64,000 nucleotides of DNA from the NCBI GenBank assembly GCA_963704295.1, contig OY969884.1, forward strand, positions 1 to 64,000, in the 5' to 3' direction. The notes under the pieces are model-generated. The model was given only the letters and a program-made list of their open reading frames with translations, did no database searches and was not told the DNA's origin. Of the stretch, positions 1-7,867 are shown piece by piece. Origin of the DNA: JACCVL01 sp963704295. Its GTDB lineage: Bacteria; Actinomycetota; Actinomycetes; Propionibacteriales; Nocardioidaceae. The number at the start of each line of letters is the position of its first letter. Position 1 is the stretch's first letter. The position numbers and the translations under genes are program-made.

Positions 1-240
1 CGCACCGTCGCCCGCGGGCTCGACCAGCACGGCGAGCCGGTGACCGTCGAGGGCAGCGACCTGCTCGCCCGCTGCCTGCAGCACGAGACCGACCACCTCG
101 ACGGCGTGCTGTTCGTGGACCGGCTGGACCAGGAGACTCGGCGGGAGGCGATGCACGCGATCCGCGCGGCCGCCTGGGCCGGTGGACCGGCTCCGGTCGT
201 CAAGACCTCGCCGCACCCGACCTTCGGCCGGGGGATGTGA
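1..240 (+). CDS. def: Peptide deformylase, C-terminal part (gene cut by window start)
   Basis: The 79 codons present are open from base 1 to the TGA at 238-240. They hold the deformylase metal-site motif QHETDHLDG (HExxH) followed by the conserved GVLFVDRL stretch. The enzyme removes the formyl group from the N-terminal methionine of new proteins, using an active-site metal held by the two His of HExxH and an upstream Cys. That Cys lies outside the window. The gene directly precedes fmt, which adds the formyl group to initiator tRNA, the classic def-fmt pairing. The family call is firm; only the N-terminal half is missing. Confidence 0.93.
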   Translation, partial: RTVARGLDQHGEPVTVEGSDLLARCLQHETDHLDGVLFVDRLDQETRREAMHAIRAAAWAGGPAPVVKTSPHPTFGRGM

Positions 241-244
241 CCGG

Positions 245-1174
245 GTGCGGCTGCTGTTCGCCGGTACGCCGGAGGTGGCGGTGCCCGCGCTGGACCGGCT
301 GCTGGCCGGCCCGCACGAGGTCGTCGGCGTCCTCACCCGACCCGCTGCACCGGCCGGTCGGGGGCGGCGCCCGGCTGCCGGCCCGGTCGCAGAGCGGGCC
401 GAGCGACTCGGCCTGCCGGTCCTGCGTCCGCAGAGCCTCCGCGACCCCGCCGCGCGAGCGGCCATCGGCGACCTCGAGCCTGAGTGTGCCGCGGTGGTCG
501 CCTACGGCGCGCTGCTGCCCGAGGAGCTGCTCGCCGTCCCCGGGCACGGCTGGGTCAACCTGCACTTCTCGTTGCTCCCGGCCTGGCGCGGGGCGGCGCC
601 GGTGCAGCACGCGCTGCTTGCCGGGGACGAGGTGACCGGTGCGACGACGTTCCGCATCGTGCCCGAGCTGGACGCCGGTCCGGTGCTGGGCACGCTGACC
701 GAGACCGTGCACCCGCGAGACACCGCCGGGGACCTTCTGGACCGGCTGTCGCACGCCGGAGCCGGGCTGTTGGCCGCGACGCTGGACGGGCTCGCGGCCG
801 GGCAGCTCGTCCCCGTGCCGCAGCCGGTCGACGACGTCTCGTACGCGCCCCGGTTGCACCGCGACGACGCGCGGGTGCGGTGGGCGGACCCGGCCTTCGC
901 CGTCGACCGGAGGGTCCGCGCCTGCACGCCGGCACCGGGTGCCTGGACGACGCTCGACGGCGAGCCGCTCAAGCTGGGGCCGGTGGTTCCTGTCCCTGAC
1001 CACTGCGACCTCGACGTCGGTGCCCTGCAGGTGACGAAGCGACGGGTCCTGGTCGGCACCGGAGCCGGTGCGGTGGCCCTGGGCGACGTTCAGCCGCCCG
1101 GCCGGCGCTCGGTGCCGGCCCCGGACTGGGCCCGCGGTGCCCGGCTGGCGCCCGACGCCCGGCTCGGCTCGTGA
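245..1174 (+). CDS. fmt: Methionyl-tRNA formyltransferase
   Basis: Transfers a formyl group from 10-formyl-tetrahydrofolate to Met-tRNAi in the cytosol. The 309-residue protein starts at a GTG four bases after the def stop and begins RLLFAGTPEVAVPALD, the typical Fmt N-terminus. The folate-site SLLPAWRGAAPVQ motif is near residue 109, followed by GATTFRIVPELDAGP. The C-terminal OB-like domain is present but short. Longer upstream in-frame starts would overlap def and lack family similarity. It forms a translation-linked unit with def and rsmB. Confidence 0.96.
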   Translation: MRLLFAGTPEVAVPALDRLLAGPHEVVGVLTRPAAPAGRGRRPAAGPVAERAERLGLPVLRPQSLRDPAARAAIGDLEPECAAVVAYGALLPEELLAVPGHGWVNLHFSLLPAWRGAAPVQHALLAGDEVTGATTFRIVPELDAGPVLGTLTETVHPRDTAGDLLDRLSHAGAGLLAATLDGLAAGQLVPVPQPVDDVSYAPRLHRDDARVRWADPAFAVDRRVRACTPAPGAWTTLDGEPLKLGPVVPVPDHCDLDVGALQVTKRRVLVGTGAGAVALGDVQPPGRRSVPAPDWARGARLAPDARLGS

Positions 1175-1181
1175 GCGTCCG

Positions 1182-2573
1182 GTGAGCGGCGGCGTCGACC
1201 CGGCCCGCCGGGTGGCCTTCGACGTGCTGCAGGCGGTGACCGTGCGGGACGCGTACGCCAACCTCGTGCTCCCGACGGCGGTCCGGGCGGCCGGCCTGGC
1301 GGGACGGGACGCGGCGTTCGCGACCGAGCTCACCTACGGCACGCTGCGCGGCCGCGGGACGTACGACGCGGTGCTCGCCGACTGCGTGGACCGGCCGCTG
1401 GACCGGCTGGACCCGCCGCTGCTGGACGCGCTGCGGCTCGGCACGCACCAGCTGCTGGCGATGCGGGTCCCCGCCCATGCGGCGGTCAGCTCCACGGTTG
1501 CGCTGGTCCGGTCGGCGATGGGGCACCGGACCACCGGGCTGGCCAACGCGGTGCTGCGCCGGGTGGCCCGCGACGACCTGGCGGGCTGGCTGGCCCGGGT
1601 GGCGCCGACCGCCGACCAGGACCCTGCCGGGCACCGCGCGGTCGTGACCTCACACCCCCGGTGGGTGGTGCAGGCGTTGGGCGACGCACTGCGCTGCACG
1701 CTGGGCGACGACACCGAGCTGGACGACCTCCTGCGCGCGCACAACGAGCCGCCGGCCGTGACGCTGGTCGCCCGGCCCGGGCGGTGTGACCGTGACCAGC
1801 TCGCGCGAAGCACCGGTGGCACGCGGGGCCGGTGGTCGCCGCACGCGGTCGTGCTGCCCGGCGGTGACCCGGGGGCGGTGCCCGAAGTCCGGGACGGTCG
1901 GGCAGCCGTGCAGGACGAGGGCAGCCAGCTGGTGGCGCTCGCGCTCGCCGCCGCGGAGCTCGACGGCGCGGATGCCCGCTGGCTCGACCTGTGCGCCGGT
2001 CCAGGCGGCAAGGCGGCCCTGCTCGGCTCGTACGCCGCCGCCCGCGGCGCCTCCCTGGTCGCGAACGAACCATCGGCGCACCGGGCCGAGCTGGTCCGCC
2101 GGACGGTGGCCGGCCTCGGCGCGGCCGTCGAGGTCCGGCAGGGCGACGGACGGGAGGCCGGGCGGCGCGAGCCCGCCGGCTACGACCGGGTGCTGGTGGA
2201 CGCACCCTGCACCGGGCTGGGCGCACTCCGACGGCGGCCCGAGGCACGCTGGCGCCGCAGCGCAGAGGAGGTGCCGCGGCTGACGGCGCTCCAGCGGGAC
2301 CTGCTGCTGGCCGGGGTGGACGCCACCCGGCCCGGCGGGGTGGTGGCGTACTCCACCTGCTCGCCGCATCTGCGGGAGACTCGGGGCGTCGTCGAGGCGG
2401 TGCTCACCGGCCGGGACGACCTCGAGCCGATCGACGCACGGGGGCCGCTGCGGGCGGTCCTCGCCGGCCCTGATGACCTGCTCACCGACCTGCCGGACGC
2501 GCCGACGGTGCAGCTGTGGCCGCACCAGCACGGTACCGACGCGATGTTCCTCGCCCTGCTCCGCCGGCGCTGA
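1182..2573 (+). CDS. rsmB: 16S rRNA (cytosine-967-C5)-methyltransferase RsmB/Sun
   Basis: A SAM-dependent enzyme methylating C967 of 16S rRNA. The 463-residue product has an N-terminal NusB-like RNA-binding domain (to about residue 150, with the VSSTVALVRSAMGHRTTGLANAVLR stretch in two parts) and a C-terminal Rossmann methyltransferase domain. The SAM motif LDLCAGPGGKAALL is followed by both catalytic cysteines, Cys343 in VDAPCTGLG and Cys393 in YSTCSP. The GTG start at 1182 lies seven bases past the fmt stop. The def-fmt-rsmB-rpe order is common in actinobacteria. Confidence 0.95.
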   Translation: MSGGVDPARRVAFDVLQAVTVRDAYANLVLPTAVRAAGLAGRDAAFATELTYGTLRGRGTYDAVLADCVDRPLDRLDPPLLDALRLGTHQLLAMRVPAHAAVSSTVALVRSAMGHRTTGLANAVLRRVARDDLAGWLARVAPTADQDPAGHRAVVTSHPRWVVQALGDALRCTLGDDTELDDLLRAHNEPPAVTLVARPGRCDRDQLARSTGGTRGRWSPHAVVLPGGDPGAVPEVRDGRAAVQDEGSQLVALALAAAELDGADARWLDLCAGPGGKAALLGSYAAARGASLVANEPSAHRAELVRRTVAGLGAAVEVRQGDGREAGRREPAGYDRVLVDAPCTGLGALRRRPEARWRRSAEEVPRLTALQRDLLLAGVDATRPGGVVAYSTCSPHLRETRGVVEAVLTGRDDLEPIDARGPLRAVLAGPDDLLTDLPDAPTVQLWPHQHGTDAMFLALLRRR

Positions 2574-2617
2574 GCCCCGGCCCCGCCCGCCGAGCGGCTC
2601 GGGAACCGGGCGCGCCC

Positions 2618-2623
2618 TAAACT
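2618..2623 (+). promoter_or_regulatory. -10 box for a leaderless rpe transcript
   Basis: TAAACT lies seven bases before the GTG of rpe, so a transcript starting at the usual distance would begin at or next to the start codon. No Shine-Dalgarno sequence precedes this GTG. The same arrangement occurs in front of hisE, the histidine kinase and the mobA-moaD fusion. This is inferred from spacing only. Confidence 0.5.
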
Positions 2624-2630
2624 GCGCGCC

Positions 2631-3296
2631 GTGACAGTCCAGATCGCGCCGAGCCTGCTGGCCGCCGACTTCGCCGACCTCGCCGCCGCTGCCCGGTCGG
2701 TCCCGGGCGCCGACTGGCTGCACGTGGACGTGATGGACAACCATTTCGTCCCCAACCTCACCATCGGGCCGCCGGTGGTCGAGGCGCTGGCCCGGGTGGC
2801 CCGGCAACCGCTCGACTGCCACCTGATGATCGCGGACCCGGACCGGTGGGCCGTCGACTACGTCGACGCCGGTGCCGGCTCGGTCACCTTCCACGTCGAG
2901 GCGGCCCGGGCACCGGTGCGGCTGGCACGCACGCTCCGATCCGCCGGTGCCCGCGCCGGCATGGCGCTGCGCCCGGCCACGCCGGTCGAGCCGTACGCGG
3001 AGCTGCTGCCCGAGCTGGACCTGCTGCTCGTGATGACGGTCGAGCCCGGTTTCGGCGGGCAGCGGTTCCTCGACCTGTGCCTGCCGAAGATCCGGCGGGC
3101 CCGGGAGCTGGTCGCCGCCTGCGGGGCCGAGGTGTGGCTGCAGGTCGACGGGGGAGTCTCGGCCGACACCATCGGGCGATGTGCCGAGGCGGGTGCCGAT
3201 GTCTTCGTCGCCGGCTCGGCGGTGTTCGGTGCCGACGACGCGGACGCCGCCGTGGCCGAGCTGCGGAGCCTCGCGGTCTCGGCCTGCGGGCACTGA
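2631..3296 (+). CDS. rpe: Ribulose-phosphate 3-epimerase
   Basis: Interconverts ribulose 5-phosphate and xylulose 5-phosphate in the pentose phosphate pathway, the source of ribulose 5-phosphate for riboflavin synthesis. The 221-residue TIM barrel shows the family marks IAPSLLAADFADL at the N-terminus, LHVDVMDNHFVPNLTIGP, CHLMIADP, VMTVEPGFGGQ and the phosphate-binding VDGGVSADT. Metal ligands (His and Asp in LHVDVMD, the later His and Asp) are intact. It starts at a GTG that appears leaderless and stands just upstream of the FMN-controlled riboflavin genes. Confidence 0.96.
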   Translation: MTVQIAPSLLAADFADLAAAARSVPGADWLHVDVMDNHFVPNLTIGPPVVEALARVARQPLDCHLMIADPDRWAVDYVDAGAGSVTFHVEAARAPVRLARTLRSAGARAGMALRPATPVEPYAELLPELDLLLVMTVEPGFGGQRFLDLCLPKIRRARELVAACGAEVWLQVDGGVSADTIGRCAEAGADVFVAGSAVFGADDADAAVAELRSLAVSACGH

Positions 3297-3374
3297 GCCT
3301 CCGGGTCGGTCGCCGACCGGCCCCCCGTCCGGACCTCGCGGGTGGCATACTCGCGATCGAGCGACCACGCTCGC

Positions 3375-3512
3375 GTGCTCCGGGATCGGTGCAAGTCCGA
3401 ACCGGCGGTGACAGTCCGCGACCCGGTCGGCCACGTGCACCGCACGCGTCCGCCCGGTTGACCCGGTGGAACTCCGGGACCGACGGTGAGAGTCCGGATG
3501 GGAGGAGCCCGC
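3375..3512 (+). ncRNA. FMN riboswitch (RFN element)
   Basis: The conserved RFN blocks occur in order: GGGATCGGTGCAAGTCC, ACCGGCGGTGACAGTCCGCG, a variable arm, GGTTGACCCGGTGGAACTCC, GGGACCGACGGTGAGAGTCC and GGATGGGAG. These form the multi-stem FMN aptamer that senses riboflavin-derived FMN. It sits 85 bases before the ribE start, so it should shut down the ribE-ribM-ribBA-ribH unit when FMN is abundant. In actinobacteria control is often at translation; a G-rich stretch before ribE could be sequestered, but I did not fold it. Confidence 0.95.
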
Positions 3513-3598
3513 GTCGTCGGCGCGCCGTGCCCACGGCGCCGGCGACGCCCGCCTCCCGACGTGTCCCGGAGCCCGCCGGACCGGGAGGCAGGGCGGAC

Positions 3599-4225
3599 AT
3601 GTTCACCGGCATCGTCGAGGAGTGCGGCGAGGTGCTCGACCTCACCGACCTGGGAGGCTCGGCCCGGATCACGGTCCGCGGGCCGGTGGTCTGCGCGGAC
3701 GCCGTGGCCGGAGCGTCGATCGCGGTCAACGGGTGCTGCCTGACCGTGACCTCGGTCGACGAGGACGCCTTCAGCGCCGACGTCATGGCCGAGACGCTGC
3801 GCGCCAGCAGTCTGGGCCGGTTGCGGACCGGATCGCCGGTCAACCTCGAGCGCGCCACCACCCCGACCACCCGGCTGGGGGGCCATCTGGTGCAGGGACA
3901 CGTCGACGGCACCGCACGGGTGCTGTCCCGCACCCCCGGCCGGCGCTGGGAGCTGTTCCGGATCGGCTTGCCGGCGGCCCTGGCCCGGTACGCCGCGGTG
4001 AAGGGCTCGATCGCGGTGGACGGCGTGTCACTGACCGTGGTCTCGCTGGCCGACGGCAGCGATGGCACCGACGGATGGTTCGAGGTGTCCCTGATCCCCA
4101 CCACCCTGCGGGCGACCACGCTCGGCGACTCGGCACCGGGAGTGCTCGTGAACCTCGAGGTCGACGTCGTCGCCAAGTACGTCGAGCGGCTGCTCGGCGC
4201 GGAGCCGTCGGCAGGTGCCCGGTGA
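3599..4225 (+). CDS. ribE: Riboflavin synthase alpha chain
   Basis: Dismutates two molecules of 6,7-dimethyl-8-ribityllumazine to riboflavin (also called ribC in some species). The 208-residue protein shows the two tandem lumazine-binding repeats: MFTGIVEECGEV with VNGCCLTV in the first half, and LVQGHVDGTARV with VDGVSLTVV in the second. The ATG at 3599 has a GGGAGG purine run upstream and is the family start. It lies directly under the FMN riboswitch and its stop overlaps the next start by four bases. Confidence 0.96.
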   Translation: MFTGIVEECGEVLDLTDLGGSARITVRGPVVCADAVAGASIAVNGCCLTVTSVDEDAFSADVMAETLRASSLGRLRTGSPVNLERATTPTTRLGGHLVQGHVDGTARVLSRTPGRRWELFRIGLPAALARYAAVKGSIAVDGVSLTVVSLADGSDGTDGWFEVSLIPTTLRATTLGDSAPGVLVNLEVDVVAKYVERLLGAEPSAGAR

Positions 4226-4914
4226 ACCCGGTCGAGTGGCTGTTCGACGCCGAACTGCACCTCGGCAGCTCGACCATCCTGTGGCGGGAGATCGTGGGCA
4301 ACGCCTTCGGCCTGGCCTCGGCCGTCGGCGGGATGCGCCGCCGGGTGTGGGCCTGGCCGGTCGGCATCGTCGGCAACGTGCTGTTGTTCACCGTTTTCCT
4401 CGGTGCGGTGTTCGACACCCCGCAGGAGCAGAACCTGTGGGGACAGGCGGGCCGGCAGGTCTTCTTCGTCGCCCTGTCGCTGTGGGGCTGGCAGCGGTGG
4501 CGGCAGACGGCTCGCACGGGCACCGCCGGTCGTGGGGCGGGGGTGCAGCCCCGCTGGGCCACCTGGGGCGAGCGGGCGCAACTGGCCGTGCTCTACGTCG
4601 CCGGCACCGCGCTGTTCTGGTGGCTGTTCGGCATCATCGGGTCGTACGGCCGGCTCACCGAGGCCTGGATCCTCACCGGCTCGATGCTCGCCACCTACGG
4701 CATGGCCCGCGGCTGGGTGGAGTTCTGGCTGATCTGGATCAGCGTGGACGCGGTCGGGGTCCCGACCCTGATCCGCGCCCAGCTGTACCCGTCCGCGCTC
4801 CTCTACGCGGTCTACGGCGGATTCGTGGTCTGGGGCTTCGTGGTCTGGCTGCGGGTGGCTCGCGACGCTGGGCCGACCAGGCTCGACGACCCCGCGACCG
4901 AGGCGGTGGGCTGA
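4222..4914 (+). CDS. ribM: RibM/PnuX riboflavin transporter (PnuC family)
   Basis: A 230-residue integral membrane protein with about six to seven hydrophobic segments. It has PnuC-family features such as ASAVGGMRRRVWAWPVGIVGN near residue 30 (here joined only by position) and FWLIWISVDAV in the last third. PnuC proteins carry nicotinamide riboside. The homologues encoded inside FMN-riboswitch rib operons of Corynebacterium and Streptomyces (PnuX/RibM) carry riboflavin. Because this gene sits between ribE and ribBA under the riboswitch, riboflavin uptake is the better inference. The GTG start overlaps the ribE stop. Confidence 0.85.
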   Translation: MNPVEWLFDAELHLGSSTILWREIVGNAFGLASAVGGMRRRVWAWPVGIVGNVLLFTVFLGAVFDTPQEQNLWGQAGRQVFFVALSLWGWQRWRQTARTGTAGRGAGVQPRWATWGERAQLAVLYVAGTALFWWLFGIIGSYGRLTEAWILTGSMLATYGMARGWVEFWLIWISVDAVGVPTLIRAQLYPSALLYAVYGGFVVWGFVVWLRVARDAGPTRLDDPATEAVG

Positions 4915-6227
4915 TGAGTGCTGCGCCGGGGGTACGGCTGGACAGCGTGCAGCGGGCGATCGACGACATCCGGGCCGGGCGCGCGGTGGTGGTGGTGGAC
5001 GACGAGGATCGGGAGAACGAGGGCGACCTGGTCTTCGCGGCGAGCAAGGCCACGCCCGAGCTGCTCGCCTTCGCGATCCGCTGGACCAGCGGCGTGATCT
5101 GTCTGCCGGTGGAGGGCGAGGTGCTGGACCGGCTCGCGATCCCGCTGATGACGCCGCACAACCGGGAGCGGATGCGCACCGCGTACACGGTCAGCGTGGA
5201 CGCCCGCGACGGCATCAGCACCGGGATCTCGGCCCGGGACCGGGCCCGCACCGTCCGGGTGCTGGTGGACTCCGCGACCGAGCCGTACGACCTGGTCCAG
5301 CCGGGGCACGTCTTCCCGCTGCGCTACCGGCCAGGTGGGGTGCTGGCCCGGCCCGGCCACACCGAGGCGTCCGTCGACCTGGCCCGGCTGGCCGGGCTGA
5401 CTCCGGCCGGAGTGATCTCGGAGATCGTGAACGAGGACGGCACGATGAAACGCGGGGCGGACCTGCGTTCCTTCGCCGACGCGCACGGGCTGGCGATGAT
5501 CTCGATCGCCGACCTGATCCTGCACCGGCGTCGTACCGAGCGACACGTGGAGCGGGTCGCGGTGACCCGGCTGCCCACCGAGTTCGGTGACTTCACCGCC
5601 TACGGGTACCGCAGCAGCGTCGACGGGGTCGAGCACGTGGCCCTGGTGCTGGGGGATGTCGGCGCCGGGGGGAGCGGAGCCGACGGCGCGGTCGGCGCCG
5701 CGCACGTCGCAGCGCACGACCCGGTGCTCACCCGGTTGCACTCGGAGTGCCTCACCGGGGACGTCCTCGGGTCGCGGCGGTGCGACTGCGGACCGCAGCT
5801 GCAGGCATCGATGTCGGCGATCACCGCCGAGGGGCGCGGGGTGGTCGTCTACCTCCGCGGCCACGAGGGGCGGGGGATCGGGCTGCTGCACAAGCTGCGG
5901 GCCTATGCCCTGCAGGACTCCGGCCGCGACACCGTGGACGCCAACCTGGACCTGGGCATGCCCGCCGATGCGCGGGACTACGGCACGGGCGCGCAGGTTC
6001 TGGCTGATCTCGGGGTGAACGCGGTGCGGCTGCTGTCCAACAACCCGGCCAAGGCTGCCGGACTGGAGCGGTACGGCATCACCGTGGCCGGGCGCGAGCC
6101 GCTCGACGTGGCCCCGACACCGGAGAACCTGCGCTACCTGCGAACCAAGGCGGAGCGGATGGGGCACGACCTCGCGCACCTGCTGCCCGTCCCGGACGAC
6201 CAGCCGGGCGGCGACCGTGAGCGGTGA
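4914..6227 (+). CDS. ribBA: Bifunctional DHBP synthase / GTP cyclohydrolase II
   Basis: A 437-residue fusion catalysing two committed steps of riboflavin synthesis. The N-terminal RibB half (to about residue 210) has the acidic metal site VVVDDEDRENEGDL and RYRPGGVLARPGHTEA. The C-terminal RibA half carries the zinc ligands in SECLTGDVLGSRRCDCGPQL and the RGHEGRGIGL substrate motif. A glycine/alanine-rich insert (about residues 243-264) interrupts the start of the RibA half. Its ATG overlaps the ribM stop by one base and it overlaps ribH at the 3' end. No ribD is in this cluster. Confidence 0.97.
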   Translation: MSAAPGVRLDSVQRAIDDIRAGRAVVVVDDEDRENEGDLVFAASKATPELLAFAIRWTSGVICLPVEGEVLDRLAIPLMTPHNRERMRTAYTVSVDARDGISTGISARDRARTVRVLVDSATEPYDLVQPGHVFPLRYRPGGVLARPGHTEASVDLARLAGLTPAGVISEIVNEDGTMKRGADLRSFADAHGLAMISIADLILHRRRTERHVERVAVTRLPTEFGDFTAYGYRSSVDGVEHVALVLGDVGAGGSGADGAVGAAHVAAHDPVLTRLHSECLTGDVLGSRRCDCGPQLQASMSAITAEGRGVVVYLRGHEGRGIGLLHKLRAYALQDSGRDTVDANLDLGMPADARDYGTGAQVLADLGVNAVRLLSNNPAKAAGLERYGITVAGREPLDVAPTPENLRYLRTKAERMGHDLAHLLPVPDDQPGGDRER

Positions 6228-6693
6228 CGGAGCCCCGCAGACCGATCCCGTCGACGCCACCGGCCTGCGGGTCGCCGTGGTTGCCGCGTCCTGGCATCAG
6301 CAGGTGATGGACGGGCTGCTCGCCGGCGCGCTCCGCCGGCTGGAGGAGTCCGGTGTGGCGACGCCCACCGTGGTGCGCGTGCCGGGGTCCTTCGAGCTGC
6401 CGGTCGCGGCCGCGGCGGCCGCGCGTGACCACGACGCCGTCGTCGCGCTCGGCGTCGTCATTCGCGGCGGCACGCCGCACTTCGAGTACGTCTGCTCCGC
6501 GGCCACCCACGGCCTGGAGGCGACCGCCCGGGTCTCCGGCGTGCCGGTCGGCTTCGGGCTGCTGACCTGTGACACCGAGCAGCAGGCGCTGGACCGGGCC
6601 GGGCTGCCCGGTTCCCGCGAGGACAAGGGAGCTGAGGCCGCGGACGCAGCGGTCCGTACCGCGCTGGTGCTGCGGCGGCTGACCGGCGACTGA
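6217..6693 (+). CDS. ribH: 6,7-dimethyl-8-ribityllumazine synthase
   Basis: Condenses 5-amino-6-ribitylaminouracil with 3,4-dihydroxybutanone 4-phosphate to form the riboflavin synthase substrate, usually in a 60-mer or pentamer. The 158-residue protein has the family motifs VAASWHQQVMDGLL, VPGSFELPVAA, ALGVVIRGGTPHFEYV (with the catalytic His of the GGTPHF stretch) and PVGFGLLTCDTEQQALDRAG. The GTG start lies inside the last 11 bases of ribBA, showing translational coupling. It ends the riboswitch-controlled unit. Confidence 0.96.
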   Translation: MSGDGAPQTDPVDATGLRVAVVAASWHQQVMDGLLAGALRRLEESGVATPTVVRVPGSFELPVAAAAAARDHDAVVALGVVIRGGTPHFEYVCSAATHGLEATARVSGVPVGFGLLTCDTEQQALDRAGLPGSREDKGAEAADAAVRTALVLRRLTGD

Positions 6694-6725
6694 CCGGCGG
6701 TCAGCCCCGGCGAGGCGGGGATCTC

Positions 6726-6731
6726 TAGGCT
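6726..6731 (+). promoter_or_regulatory. -10 box for a leaderless hisE transcript
   Basis: TAGGCT lies seven bases before the hisE GTG and no ribosome-binding site is seen. The spacing suits transcription starting at the start codon. This separates hisE-hisG from the riboflavin genes. The prediction rests on spacing and hexamer only. Confidence 0.45.
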
Positions 6732-6738
6732 GTCGGCG

Positions 6739-7002
6739 GTGAAGACCTTCGACTCGCTGTTCGCCGAGCTCGCGGACAAGGCGCGGGAGCGGCCGGACGG
6801 CTCAGGCACCGTCGCGGCGCTCGACGACGGCGTGCACGCGATCGGCAAGAAGCTCGTCGAGGAGGCGGCCGAAGCCTGGATGGCCGCCGAGCACGAGGGC
6901 CCGCAGCGGGCCGCCGAGGAGCTCAGCCAGCTGCTGTACCACGCCCAGGTGCTGATGCTGGCCTGCGGCCTGACCACCGACGACGTCTACGCCCACCTGT
7001 GA
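6739..7002 (+). CDS. hisE: Phosphoribosyl-ATP pyrophosphatase
   Basis: Hydrolyses PRATP to PRAMP in the second step of histidine synthesis. The 87-residue protein is an all-alpha MazG-like NTP pyrophosphatase with the metal-binding EEAAEAW motif near residue 42 and a second acidic patch AAEELSQLLYH. It is the stand-alone form, not fused to HisI, as usual in actinobacteria. It is followed seven bases later by hisG, giving the typical actinobacterial hisE-hisG pair. Confidence 0.95.
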   Translation: MKTFDSLFAELADKARERPDGSGTVAALDDGVHAIGKKLVEEAAEAWMAAEHEGPQRAAEELSQLLYHAQVLMLACGLTTDDVYAHL

Positions 7003-7009
7003 GGAAGCC

Positions 7010-7867
7010 GTGACCACGACCGTCCTGCGCGTTGCGGTGCCGAACAAGGGCACCCTCGCCGACGCCGCCCGCGACATGCTGCGCGAGGCCGGCTACCGGC
7101 AGCGCGCCGACGGCCGGGAGTTGGTGCTCCCCGACCCGGACAACGGGGTGGAGTTCTTCTACCTGCGGCCCCGTGACATCGCGGTGTACGTGGGGGAGGG
7201 GACGCTGGACCTGGGCGTCACCGGCCGGGACCTGCTGCTCGACTCCGACGCGGCTGCCGAGGAGGTGCTGACCCTGGGGTTCGGCGCGTCACGGATGCGC
7301 TTCGCGGCGGCCCCGGGCACGGTGGGTTCGCAGCTCGACCTGGGCGGGCTGCGCATCGCCACCTCGTACGCCGGGGTGGTCGAGCGGTGGCTGGCCGACC
7401 GCGGGCTGGCCGCCACGGTCACCCGACTGGACGGTGCGGTGGAGACCGCGGTGCGGCTCGGGGTCGCCGACGTGGTGGCCGACGTCGTCGAGACCGGGGG
7501 GACGTTGCGCAGCGCCGGGTTGGAGGTCTTCGGGGAGCCGATCCTGGACTCCGAGGCGGTGCTGATCCGCCGGTCGGGGGCACCCGCGCCGCAAGGGCAC
7601 GAGGTCTTCCTGCGCCGGCTGCAGGGCGTCCTGGTCGCTCGCGCCTACGTGATGATGGACTACGACATCGGCGCCGAGCGGGTCGAGGCCGCGTGCGCGC
7701 TGACCCCGGGAATCGAGTCCCCCACCGTGTCCCCGTTGCACCGGGAGGGCTGGTTCGCCGTCCGCGCGATGGTCCCCCGCCGGCAGGCGCAGGCGGTGAT
7801 GGACGCGCTGTGGGAGCTCGGGGCCCGCGGGATCCTCGTCACCGACATCCACGCCTGCCGGCTGTGA
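7010..7867 (+). CDS. hisG: ATP phosphoribosyltransferase, long form
   Basis: Catalyses the first, feedback-controlled step of histidine synthesis (ATP plus PRPP to PRATP). The 285 residues correspond to the long HisG form: two catalytic periplasmic-binding-like lobes starting LRVAVPNKGTLADAARDML, with the PRPP loop near DVVADVVETGGTLRSAGLEV. A C-terminal ACT-like histidine-sensing domain ends in the ILVTDIHACRL tail. The GTG start follows a short purine-rich site (GAGGAAG). It overlaps the start of the next gene. Confidence 0.96.
   Translation: MTTTVLRVAVPNKGTLADAARDMLREAGYRQRADGRELVLPDPDNGVEFFYLRPRDIAVYVGEGTLDLGVTGRDLLLDSDAAAEEVLTLGFGASRMRFAAAPGTVGSQLDLGGLRIATSYAGVVERWLADRGLAATVTRLDGAVETAVRLGVADVVADVVETGGTLRSAGLEVFGEPILDSEAVLIRRSGAPAPQGHEVFLRRLQGVLVARAYVMMDYDIGAERVEAACALTPGIESPTVSPLHREGWFAVRAMVPRRQAQAVMDALWELGARGILVTDIHACRL

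Noticed and set aside
200..1333. Long open frames on the minus strand over fmt and rsmB, and many similar ones elsewhere
   Set aside because: Very GC-rich coding DNA produces long antisense open frames. Their translations are low-complexity Arg/Pro/Ala sequences without motifs, while the opposite strand has clear families.
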